From assembly GCA_023436715.1 (NCBI GenBank), contig JAEZIJ010000238.1:1-5361 (forward strand): 5,361 bases of DNA, in the 5' to 3' direction. Below are positions 1 to 5,361 of the stretch, one piece after another. Under the pieces are notes generated by a model that was not told where the DNA came from, did not search any database, and was given only the letters and a program-made list of their open reading frames with translations. The translations under genes and the position numbers were made by a program. This DNA comes from Acidobacteriota bacterium (GTDB lineage: Bacteria; Acidobacteriota; Terriglobia; Bryobacterales; Bryobacteraceae). The stretch's first letter is position 1, and the number at the start of each line of letters is the position of its first letter.

Positions 1-6
1 CTTGTA

Positions 7-27
7 GGGGCGACGCTTGCGGCGCCC
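7..27. repeat. G+C-rich hairpin, possible end of a dispersed extragenic repeat
   Basis: A perfect 5-bp stem (GGGCG at 8-12 with CGCCC at 23-27) is followed by an A/G mismatch, two more G-C pairs and a CTTG loop at 16-19. It lies about 48 bp beyond the stop codon of the leftward enolase-superfamily gene. On that gene's strand it has no following T-run, so it is not a standard intrinsic terminator. The GTAGGGGCGACGC...CGCC pattern resembles short palindromic repeats scattered between genes in many G+C-rich genomes, but only one copy is visible and the window edge cuts the context. Nothing else is recognised in 1-74. Confidence 0.35.
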
Positions 28-74
28 GTGGGCGGCTCCCGGGTAACGCTGACTTTCAACGGAGCGGTGTGTCG

Positions 75-1421
75 CTAGCTATAGATCCAGTCCGCCGACC
101 GCTCCTTGTTCCACTCCGGCGTCGGCTCGAAGTAGCCCGGCTCGAGCAGGTGCTGTTTCATCGCCTCCTCGTTCAGCGTGACTCCGAGGCCCGGGCCGTC
201 GGGCACCTTGACATACCCCTTGTTCAGAATCGGCTTCTCGACGCCGTCCACCAGGCTGTCCCACCACGGTATGTCCACCGAGTGGTTCTCGAGCACCAGG
301 AACCCCTCCGTAGCCGCGGCGCAATGGACGTTCGCGAAGTTCGCCACCGGCGATCCCGCCATGTGCATGGCCATCGGAATGCCGTACTCCTGCGCCATGT
401 CGCCGATCCGCTTGGTTTCCAGAATGCCGCCTGATGTGGACAGGTCCGGCTGAATGACGTCCACCGCGTGCTCCCGGCACAGCACCTCGAACGGCTGCTT
501 GAGGTAGATATCTTCACCCGTGCAGATGGGCACCTCGACTGCCGCCGTGATCCGTTTCAGTTGCTCGGTCCGGTACCACGGGATTGTGTCCTCCATCCAG
601 GCGAGGTTGCACTTCTCGAACGCGCGCGCCAGCTTGATGATCGAGTTCTCGCCCATTCTCCCGAAATGATCCGTGGAGATCGGGATTTCCCATCCGACGG
701 TCTCACGAACCTGACTGAGATAGTCCGCCATCATCGCGCAGCCCTTATCCGTCAGTTCCACCCCCGTAAGCGTGTGCTCGCGGCTGAATTCCATCTGCGT
801 CGGCCGGCTGAGAGTTCCGGGAGTATTCCGGAGCATCTGGAGCCCGATATCCATCTTCAGCCAGGTGAACCCGTGCTCCTGGATGCGCCTCTTCATGCGC
901 TCGCCGAACTCCTTCGGGTCGCGCGAGTCCGGCGTGTCGCAGTAACACCGGACGCGATCGCGGTACTTCCCGCCCAACATCTGCCATACCGGAACGCTGT
1001 AGGCCTTGCCCACCAGGTCCCAGAGCGCCATCTCGATTGCGACAACGCCCCCCGCCTGGCGGCCGTGTGCGCCGAACTGGCGCAGCTTGCGGAAAATCTT
1101 TTCGATATTGCAGGGATTTTCGTTAAGAATTCTGCTCTTCAGGAACAGGGCGAACGTCTTGCTGGCGCCGTCGCGCACTTCGCCGTAGCCCGAGATGCCC
1201 TGGTTGGTATCAATCCGGATAATGGGGCAGGTGAACGGGGCACGTGCGAGAACGGCCACCCGCAGGTCCGTGATCCTGAGCGCCGATGGACTCGAATTGC
1301 GTTGCGTGTTCTGGACCGCGCCATCGAGCGTCGAGTCGGCCCAGATGCCCGCCCCTAGCAGGCCCGCGCCGGAACGGAGAAAAGAGCGCCGGTCCGCCAA
1401 TTGTCCAGTTGTCTTTTTCAT
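75..1421 (-). CDS. Tat-exported enolase-superfamily enzyme (mandelate racemase/muconate lactonizing type)
   Basis: This 448-aa protein belongs to the enolase superfamily, whose members abstract a proton alpha to a carboxylate with Mg2+; a sugar-acid dehydratase or racemase is likely, but the substrate cannot be read from sequence. The N-terminus carries a twin-arginine signal (DRRSFLR at residues 10-16, hydrophobic stretch 17-27, possible cleavage after A28), implying folded export to the periplasm. The N-terminal capping domain covers about 48-155. In the barrel, K189-M-D191 is the KxD-type catalytic motif, the probable Mg2+ ligands are D251, E277 (WMED) and E303 (TGED), and D325 with H353 form the expected Asp-His dyad. 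Between K189 and D251 there are 62 residues, roughly 30 more than in mandelate racemase, so an extra loop is present around 195-225. The start is supported by AAGGAG (complement of 1427-1432) 5 nt upstream. The gene is transcribed away from the signalling genes to its right. Family is sure; specificity is open. Confidence 0.93.
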   Translation of the reverse strand: MKKTTGQLADRRSFLRSGAGLLGAGIWADSTLDGAVQNTQRNSSPSALRITDLRVAVLARAPFTCPIIRIDTNQGISGYGEVRDGASKTFALFLKSRILNENPCNIEKIFRKLRQFGAHGRQAGGVVAIEMALWDLVGKAYSVPVWQMLGGKYRDRVRCYCDTPDSRDPKEFGERMKRRIQEHGFTWLKMDIGLQMLRNTPGTLSRPTQMEFSREHTLTGVELTDKGCAMMADYLSQVRETVGWEIPISTDHFGRMGENSIIKLARAFEKCNLAWMEDTIPWYRTEQLKRITAAVEVPICTGEDIYLKQPFEVLCREHAVDVIQPDLSTSGGILETKRIGDMAQEYGIPMAMHMAGSPVANFANVHCAAATEGFLVLENHSVDIPWWDSLVDGVEKPILNKGYVKVPDGPGLGVTLNEEAMKQHLLEPGYFEPTPEWNKERSADWIYS

Positions 1422-1422
1422 C

Positions 1423-1448
1423 TGTACTCCTTATGAGTTGCACTCCTT
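1423..1448. repeat. 10-bp direct repeat TGYACTCCTT, 16-bp period, upstream of the enolase-superfamily gene
   Basis: TGTACTCCTT (1423-1432) and TGCACTCCTT (1439-1448) match at 9 of 10 positions. Read on the minus strand, each copy contains an AAGGAGT Shine-Dalgarno core. The nearer copy is correctly spaced for the ATG at 1421 and must be the working ribosome site. The farther one may be a duplicated ribosome site without a start, or part of a regulator site. Confidence 0.45.
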
Positions 1449-1459
1449 TGATTTCAAAG
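1446..1459. promoter_or_regulatory. 14-bp palindrome CTTTGATTTCAAAG, candidate operator
   Basis: Two perfect 6-bp arms (CTTTGA at 1446-1451, TCAAAG at 1454-1459) flank a TT spacer. The site lies 25-38 bp upstream of the enolase-superfamily start, inside the divergent intergenic region, which is a natural place for a dimeric repressor. It is A+T-richer than its surroundings. No known operator consensus is recognised, and a 6-bp arm can arise by chance. Confidence 0.3.
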
Positions 1460-1520
1460 CGATACGGGTGCCGCCGGCGTGCGGGGCCGCTCTTTAACAA
1501 TCCTTTACAGCCGGCCGGGC

Positions 1521-1545
1521 AACTTGCGCCTCACAATAGGCGTTA
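1521..1545 (+). promoter_or_regulatory. Weak ECF-sigma-type promoter candidate before the LTxxQ gene
   Basis: AACTT at 1521-1525 and CGTTA at 1541-1545 leave 17 nt between AAC and CGT, close to the AAC...CGT arrangement of many ECF-dependent promoters. The -35-like element lacks the usual preceding GGA. A start near 1550 would leave only about a dozen bases before the ATG at 1563. It is listed because an ECF sigma gene follows, and such factors often read their own neighbourhood. Confidence 0.18.
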
Positions 1546-1562
1546 GAACTGATGAGGAAGTT

Positions 1563-2087
1563 ATGAACAACTTGAAAAAAATCGCTTCAATTTGCGCGGC
1601 CGTTGCGATGTCGGCGGCGCTGGTATCCGCCCAGGGCATGGGCCGCAGGAACCCCGGTACGCCGCCCGATCAGCAGACGATGATTCAAAGGCGCGTGGAC
1701 ACGCTGGCAACGATGCTGAACCTGACGGACGCCCAAAAGGCTCAGGCCACAACCATATTTACGAATGCAATAACGGCCAGCCAGAACATCCATCAGAACA
1801 TGCTGACTGCCCGGGACTCGCTTGCTGGCGCGATCAAGACGAACGATGGCGCGGCGATCGATAGTCTTTCGGTAAATATCGGGAATCTGATGGGCCAGAT
1901 CGTCGCGATCGAGAGCAAAGCCGACGCAGCATTCTACGCACTGCTTACACCGGATCAGCAGGCGAAGTACGAGGCGATGCCGCGCGGTTACGGCGGAGGA
2001 ATGCGCGGTTCCGGCATGATGGGCCCCGGCATGATGGGCGGCGGTTTCGGCCAGTCGCGAAGGCCGGGTTCGCAACAACAGCAGTAG
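1563..2087 (+). CDS. Secreted LTxxQ-motif (Spy/CpxP/ZraP-like) periplasmic protein
   Basis: A 174-aa protein with a Sec signal peptide: K5-K6, hydrophobic segment 8-22, and a likely cut after VSA at 21-23. The mature part is helical and Gln/Ala/Thr-rich, with two LTxxQ-type motifs, LTDAQ at 54-58 and LTPDQ at 128-132 (followed by QAKYEAM). This pattern is typical of the CpxP/Spy chaperone and ZraP/CnrX metal-sensor superfamily. Residues 141-165 form a Gly/Met-rich tail with two GMMG units, and the protein ends in four Gln. The tail could bind a soft metal such as copper, but that is inference. The start at 1563 is chosen because GAGGAAG (1554-1560) precedes it and the signal peptide begins there; an upstream in-frame start at 1479 would add 28 residues unlike a signal peptide. 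It lies 79 bp before an ECF sigma gene, suggesting a shared envelope-stress role. The family is confident at motif level; chaperone versus sensor is undecided. Confidence 0.85.
   Translation: MNNLKKIASICAAVAMSAALVSAQGMGRRNPGTPPDQQTMIQRRVDTLATMLNLTDAQKAQATTIFTNAITASQNIHQNMLTARDSLAGAIKTNDGAAIDSLSVNIGNLMGQIVAIESKADAAFYALLTPDQQAKYEAMPRGYGGGMRGSGMMGPGMMGGGFGQSRRPGSQQQQ
2011..2039 (+). repeat. Tandem 15-bp repeat encoding GMMG units
   Basis: CCGGCATGATGGGC occurs at 2011-2024 and again exactly at 2026-2039, a 15-bp period in frame. It encodes the two GMMG(P/G) units of the LTxxQ protein tail. Slippage at such a repeat would change the number of Met pairs without breaking the frame. Confidence 0.8.
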
Positions 2088-2116
2088 GCAGCTTCTCACG
2101 TTGATCCTCCTAACTC

Positions 2117-2148
2117 GGGGGCGATGGCGCTTCGGCTCTGTCGCCCCT
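2117..2148 (+). promoter_or_regulatory. Long hairpin with TTCG tetraloop in the sigma-factor leader
   Basis: GGGGCGA (2118-2124) pairs perfectly with TCGCCCC (2141-2147), extended outside by a G-T wobble at 2117/2148. Inside, two wobbles, a G-C pair and one C/T mismatch lead to a GC pair and a C(TTCG)G tetraloop at 2130-2135, an exceptionally stable RNA cap. The following bases (CTCCCTTTC) contain no real T-run, so intrinsic termination is doubtful. The hairpin sits between the LTxxQ gene and the sigma gene and could protect the upstream mRNA end, attenuate read-through, or set unequal expression of the two genes. Confidence 0.55.
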
Positions 2149-2149
2149 C

Positions 2150-2164
2150 CCTTTCGGGGAAAGG
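2150..2164 (+). promoter_or_regulatory. Small hairpin covering the sigma-factor ribosome binding site
   Basis: CCTTT (2150-2154) pairs with AAAGG (2160-2164) around a CGGGG loop. The purine-rich GGGGAAAGG, the only plausible Shine-Dalgarno for the ATG at 2167, is split between loop and 3' arm. Folding would restrict ribosome access. The stem is only 5 bp and is probably marginal alone, but it begins 2 nt after the larger hairpin and may stack on it. Confidence 0.4.
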
Positions 2165-2166
2165 CC

Positions 2167-2799
2167 ATGACAAGCACCCAGACCCTCAGTACGGATTGGC
2201 GACTCGGGGCCGGCCGCGCGGCGGACTGCGAAGATGCCGCGCTCGTCAAGCGCGCGCAAGCCGGCGACCAGATGGCCTTCCGCGAAATCGTGGAGCGCTA
2301 CAAGACGAGGGTCATGTCTTTTATCTACCGCATCCTGCGCAATCCCAACGATGCGGAGGATGTCGCGCAGGAGGTGTTCGCGAGCGCGTTCTTCGCCCTG
2401 CGTGACTTCGAACTGAAGAACACGCTCACCTCCTGGCTCTACAGGATCGCTGTGAACGAGTCCTTTGAGTGGCTGCGAAGGAAGCGGGCGCGTCCGCTGG
2501 TCTATGAGAGCGACCTGAACGACGACGCCTTGGTGGCAATGCACACCTCTCCGCCCGCGCAGGCGGCGGCGCTGGATTCGGTGCTTGCCCGGCGGGAGAT
2601 GCTCCTTCGGTTGCTCAGCGAAATTCCGCCTGCGGACCGGACCATGCTGCTGCTGCGCGAGGTCGAAGGATACTCGCTCTGCGAGATCGCTTCCGTTAGC
2701 GGGCTCAGCGAGAACGCGATCAAGGTCCGGCTGTTTCGCGTCCGCAAAAAACTCTTGAAGGCTGCGCGCCGTGCATCGGCTGAAGGAGGCGCAGACTGA
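2167..2799 (+). CDS. ECF-type RNA polymerase sigma-70 factor
   Basis: A 210-aa extracytoplasmic-function sigma factor that would direct RNA polymerase to a dedicated promoter set. Sigma region 2 spans about residues 26-108, with the core-binding/-10 segment PNDAEDVAQEVF at 60-71 and the aromatic-rich TSWLYRIAVNESFEWLRR at 88-105. A linker of about 110-135 follows. Region 4 spans about 138-198, with the helix-turn-helix around YSLCEIASVSGLSENAIKVRLF (169-190) recognising the -35 element. Regions 1 and 3 are absent, as expected for the class. The start at 2167 follows GGGGAAAGG (2156-2164); a TTG at 2101 in the same frame would run through the leader hairpins and add residues with no sigma homology. 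The stop overlaps the ATG of a 27-codon frame (TGATG, 2797-2801). No anti-sigma gene is recognisable next to it. It is probably co-expressed with the kinase and regulator downstream. Confidence 0.93.
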   Translation: MTSTQTLSTDWRLGAGRAADCEDAALVKRAQAGDQMAFREIVERYKTRVMSFIYRILRNPNDAEDVAQEVFASAFFALRDFELKNTLTSWLYRIAVNESFEWLRRKRARPLVYESDLNDDALVAMHTSPPAQAAALDSVLARREMLLRLLSEIPPADRTMLLLREVEGYSLCEIASVSGLSENAIKVRLFRVRKKLLKAARRASAEGGAD

Positions 2800-2882
2800 T
2801 GGCGGGCGAAGCTTTCCAGACCGTGTCAGCTCGTGCTACCGTATGGCTCGGGGGCTGCACTCCCGCCGGCAGGCATCGTTGA
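2799..2882 (+). CDS. Putative 27-codon small ORF between sigma factor and kinase
   Basis: This frame begins at the ATG overlapping the sigma stop and ends at a TGA overlapping the kinase ATG. It is preceded by AAGGAGG (2783-2789) with 9-nt spacing, the strongest Shine-Dalgarno in the rightward block. The peptide (MAGEAFQTVSARATVWLGGC...) has no membrane segment, one Cys, one His and a basic C-terminus, and matches no family known to me. It may be a translated coupling leader that carries ribosomes from the sigma gene to the kinase, whose own ribosome site is poor. It may instead be the remnant of an anti-sigma gene, which often occupies this place. A functional peptide is possible but unsupported by sequence. 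Confidence 0.4.
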   Translation: MAGEAFQTVSARATVWLGGCTPAGRHR

Positions 2883-4651
2883 TGAATTTGGATAGAGTCA
2901 AGCGGCGAGCCTTCCACTCGTCTCTCTTCGTCGGCACACTTTTCGTCCTCTGTGGTGTGCTGGGATTTCTGCAATATCGCTGGACGGGTGAAGTCAGTCT
3001 TGCCGCGCGAGACCGGCTTCGTGCCAGCTTGCAGTCGAGCCTTTTCCGGCTTAGCCAGGACTTCAACTCCGAGATCGCCACGGCGTGTCGGGCCACCGTT
3101 CCCTCCAATCAGAGTTTTGGCGCTGAAAACGCCGAAACGGAGATCGCCGCGCGCTTCAATGACTGGAAGAGAGTCTCGCACCACCGTCAACTCTTCAGCA
3201 CAATTGTGTTAGCTGTGCCCCGGCAGGGGGAGCTCGCGCTGCGCAGCCTCGACTTCGAGCGCGGCACGTTTGTCCCGGCGGAATGGCCGCCCGAGTGGAC
3301 GCCCGTCAAGGAGCGCCTGGAATTGTGGGCCAACCGGCCAGGCCGGGGTTTCTTCGCCGGCCCGCCGCGCGATGGCGACCCGCTGGCGATCGAGGTGCCT
3401 TTGTTCGAGATGGCCATGCCCCGGCCCAGGTCCGAGCCCCCGGGGTTTGGCCGGAGAGAGGCGCCATGGCTGATTTTCGAGCTGAATCTTCCATACCTCC
3501 GGGATTCCGTACTGCCGGAACTCATCCAGCGTCATCTCGGCTCGGAAGAAGCCCCGGAGTATCAGGTGGAAATTCTCACCAGGTCCACCCCTCCCGCCGT
3601 GATCTATGAATCGGACCCCGGCCGGGTTCCGCGCATCGCCGCCTCCGCGGACGCCTCGGTGGGCCTGCTCGACCTGCGGCGCGAGCAGTTTCGGCGATGG
3701 GGACCGCCCGGTTTGCGGGACCGGGAGCCGGGACAGGTACTCGGCCGTCCACCGGCGCCGGCACGCCCCGGCCTGGGCTTCGAGCGCTGGGAGATGTTCG
3801 TTCGCCACCGCGCCGGATCGCTCGACGCCGTGACGTCCCGGGCCAGGTGGCGCAACCTCGCCGTCATCGTGGGCGTCCTGCTGCTCATGGTTGCGACGGC
3901 CACGGCCTTGATGCACTTCACCAGGCGCGCGCAACGCCTGGCCGAGCTGCAAATGAATTTCGTGGCCGGTGTCTCTCACGAGTTGCGGACGCCGTTGACT
4001 GTGATACACACTGCCGCATACAACCTCCGCGGCAAGGTGGCGTCCAACCCGGCCCAGGTCGAACGCTACGGCGCGCTGATCCAGCAGGAAAGCGGCCGGT
4101 TGAAGGAACTCGTCGAGCAGGTGCTGAGGTTTGCCGGCGCTGAAGCCGGCTACGTGATCGGCAAGCCTGAGCGGCTTTCCCTGGAGAACGTGATCGAGGA
4201 GACGCTGGATTCGGCCAAGCCCCTGATCGACAGCACCCGCTGCACAGTGGAGAAGAACATCGAGCCGGGCCTGCCTTCCGTTCTTGGCGACCGCGTCGCC
4301 CTCAAGCACGCGCTGGGGAATCTGTTGAGCAATGCCGCGAAGTACGGAACGAAGGGCGGCAACTGGATAGGTGTGTTCGCGTCCGGAACGGACGGCAGGG
4401 AGCGGCCCGCGGTCGAGGTCCGCATCGCGGATCGCGGGCCGGGCATTCCGGCCGAAGAGCGGGACCAGATTTTTGAGCCGTTTTTCCGCGGGCAGCGCGC
4501 CATCCAGGACCAGGTGCACGGGACCGGTCTCGGCCTGAATCTCGCCAGGAAGATAGTCGAAGCGCACGGCGGCACGATTCGGGTGACGAGCGAGCCTGCC
4601 AAGGGCACGGAGTTTACGGTCCGGTTGCCCGCGGCGCCGGCGGAAGCATAA
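2882..4651 (+). CDS. Membrane sensor histidine kinase with long periplasmic domain
   Basis: A 589-aa inner-membrane sensor kinase. TM1 spans about residues 12-31 and TM2 about 325-346. Between them are about 290 periplasmic residues with a Pro/Arg-rich middle (180-193 and 285-297) and no sensor fold I can name. TM2 is followed almost directly by the dimerisation/phosphoacceptor domain, with no room for a HAMP domain. The phosphoacceptor is H366 in SHELRTP. The HATPase_c domain has the N box (N480, N484), the G1 box DRGPGI starting at D517, FEPFF at 531-535 and GTGLGL at 547-552, so it should be catalytically intact. Start 2882 gives a normal basic N-terminus before TM1 and overlaps the preceding TGA; starts at 2771 (GTG) and 2843 remain in frame but lack a ribosome site and add a Ser/Arg-rich extension. 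The stop overlaps the response-regulator ATG (TAATG), making them a cognate pair. Confidence 0.93.
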   Translation: MNLDRVKRRAFHSSLFVGTLFVLCGVLGFLQYRWTGEVSLAARDRLRASLQSSLFRLSQDFNSEIATACRATVPSNQSFGAENAETEIAARFNDWKRVSHHRQLFSTIVLAVPRQGELALRSLDFERGTFVPAEWPPEWTPVKERLELWANRPGRGFFAGPPRDGDPLAIEVPLFEMAMPRPRSEPPGFGRREAPWLIFELNLPYLRDSVLPELIQRHLGSEEAPEYQVEILTRSTPPAVIYESDPGRVPRIAASADASVGLLDLRREQFRRWGPPGLRDREPGQVLGRPPAPARPGLGFERWEMFVRHRAGSLDAVTSRARWRNLAVIVGVLLLMVATATALMHFTRRAQRLAELQMNFVAGVSHELRTPLTVIHTAAYNLRGKVASNPAQVERYGALIQQESGRLKELVEQVLRFAGAEAGYVIGKPERLSLENVIEETLDSAKPLIDSTRCTVEKNIEPGLPSVLGDRVALKHALGNLLSNAAKYGTKGGNWIGVFASGTDGRERPAVEVRIADRGPGIPAEERDQIFEPFFRGQRAIQDQVHGTGLGLNLARKIVEAHGGTIRVTSEPAKGTEFTVRLPAAPAEA

Positions 4652-5343
4652 TGGAGCCGATGGGTTCACGCATCCTTTTGGTCGAGGATGAGCCGGGCCT
4701 CGTGCTCGCGCTCTCCGACCTTCTCTCCGGCGAAGGATATGACGTCGACACTGCAACCGACGGAGTCACGGCTGTTTCGAAAGCGGGCGGCGAGCCGTTC
4801 GATTTGATCGTCCTCGACGTCATGCTGCCTGGCAAGAGCGGGTTTGATGTGTGCCGTGAACTGCGGGAACAGGGAAACGAAGCTGCCGTGCTGATGCTGA
4901 CCGCGCGAACGCAGGTCATGGACCGGGTCGCAGGTCTCAAACTCGGGGCCGACGATTACCTCACAAAGCCTTTCGAGCCGCCGGAGTTGCTGGCGCGAAT
5001 CGAGGCCCTTCTGCGGCGTGTGAAGCAGACCCGGACTTCGGTCCTGCGCTTTCAGTTCGGGGACGTGGAGGTCGATTTCGAGAGAGGTGGCGTGCTCAAG
5101 GGCGGCGCGCCGGTCGGTCTCGCCGGGAAGGAACTTGAGCTTTTGCGCTACCTCATCGACCACCGCGGAAACGTGGTCTCCCGGGATGAACTGCTTGAAG
5201 CCGTCTGGGAGTATCAGCCCGGCGTCTCATCGCGAACGGTTGACGTGCACATCGCATGGCTGCGGCAGAAACTCGAAGACAACCCCCAGACCCCCCCGCA
5301 CATTCACACGGTTCGAGGTGTCGGCTACCGCTTCTCGCCGTAG
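4651..5343 (+). CDS. OmpR/PhoB-family response regulator
   Basis: A 230-aa DNA-binding response regulator, partner of the kinase whose stop codon it overlaps. The receiver domain covers about residues 6-122. Its acidic pocket is E12-D13, the phosphoacceptor is D56 (LDVMLPG), the switch Thr is T84 (LTAR) and the conserved Lys is K106 (LTKPF). The C-terminal winged helix (about 130-229) has the usual recognition-helix region SSRTVDVHIAWLRQKL and ends in the TVRGVGYRF hairpin typical of the family. All key residues are present, so normal phosphorylation-dependent DNA binding is expected. The start at 4651 is supported by translational coupling and GGAAG at 4642-4646, although 4 nt is a short spacing; ATG 4660 would remove only three residues and is equally plausible. 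Target genes cannot be told; autoregulation of the block is a reasonable guess. Confidence 0.95.
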   Translation: MEPMGSRILLVEDEPGLVLALSDLLSGEGYDVDTATDGVTAVSKAGGEPFDLIVLDVMLPGKSGFDVCRELREQGNEAAVLMLTARTQVMDRVAGLKLGADDYLTKPFEPPELLARIEALLRRVKQTRTSVLRFQFGDVEVDFERGGVLKGGAPVGLAGKELELLRYLIDHRGNVVSRDELLEAVWEYQPGVSSRTVDVHIAWLRQKLEDNPQTPPHIHTVRGVGYRFSP

Positions 5344-5361
5344 TGTGGCACCCGGCGGGGA

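Noticed and set aside
468..1358. 296-codon open frame on the plus strand inside the enolase-superfamily gene
   Set aside because: It is antisense to a complete enzyme with all motifs. The product has no family features and no credible ribosome site.
1504..1539. Housekeeping sigma-70 promoter using TTTACA (1504-1509)
   Set aside because: No -10-like hexamer occurs at 16-18 nt spacing; the nearest A/T-rich hexamer is about 22 nt away.
2117..2148. Intrinsic transcription terminator after the LTxxQ gene
   Set aside because: The stem-loop is strong, but the following bases are CTCCCTTTC with no run of T, so it is kept only as a structured leader element.
1587..2249. 220-codon open frame on the minus strand across the LTxxQ and sigma genes
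   Set aside because: It crosses two real genes and the hairpin leader, and its composition is that of a shadow frame.
2771..2881. N-terminal extension of the kinase from GTG 2771
   Set aside because: The 37 added residues would overlap the sigma gene, lack a ribosome site in position, and place a Ser/Arg-rich segment before a normal signal-anchor N-terminus.
3209..4756. 515-codon open frame on the minus strand opposite the kinase and regulator start
   Set aside because: It lies entirely antisense to genes with intact catalytic motifs. Its translation is Arg/Pro/Gly-rich with no recognisable domain, as expected from high third-position G+C.
5344..5361. Terminator after the response regulator
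   Set aside because: Only 18 bases remain, and no stem or T-run can be seen.

Overview
The window is G+C-rich, Gram-negative-type bacterial DNA with no rRNA, tRNA, CRISPR array or insertion sequence. Three things fit an Acidobacteriota-like lineage such as the Solibacter/Bryobacter group: a Tat-exported enolase-superfamily enzyme, an LTxxQ periplasmic protein beside an ECF sigma factor, and a histidine kinase with a 'LQYRW..EVS' entry to a long periplasmic domain. That placement comes from family resemblance only and is tentative.

Layout. Positions 1-74 are non-coding and hold a G+C-rich hairpin that looks like one end of a dispersed repeat. On the minus strand (75-1421) is a complete enolase-superfamily (mandelate racemase/muconate lactonizing-type) enzyme with a twin-arginine signal, probably an acid-sugar dehydratase or racemase acting in the periplasm. 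A 141-bp divergent intergenic region separates it from the rightward genes. It contains a 14-bp palindrome, a 10-bp direct repeat and a weak ECF-type promoter candidate.

The rightward block contains four clear genes. They are a small secreted LTxxQ (Spy/CpxP/ZraP-like) protein with a Met/Gly-rich tail (1563-2087), an ECF sigma factor (2167-2799), a membrane sensor histidine kinase (2882-4651) and an OmpR/PhoB-type response regulator (4651-5343). The sigma factor is preceded by two consecutive hairpins, the second of which overlaps its ribosome binding site. Sigma factor, a 27-codon reading frame with a very strong Shine-Dalgarno, kinase and regulator are joined by stop/start overlaps (TGATG, TGATG, TAATG), so they are probably translated as a coupled chain.

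Interpretation. The block reads as an envelope-stress or metal-response module. It combines two transmembrane signalling modes, an ECF sigma factor and a two-component system, next to a periplasmic chaperone/metal-sensor-like protein. No recognisable anti-sigma gene is present. The 27-codon frame occupies the place where one is often found, and it is the most unusual item in the window. The enolase-superfamily gene is divergent and probably functionally separate.
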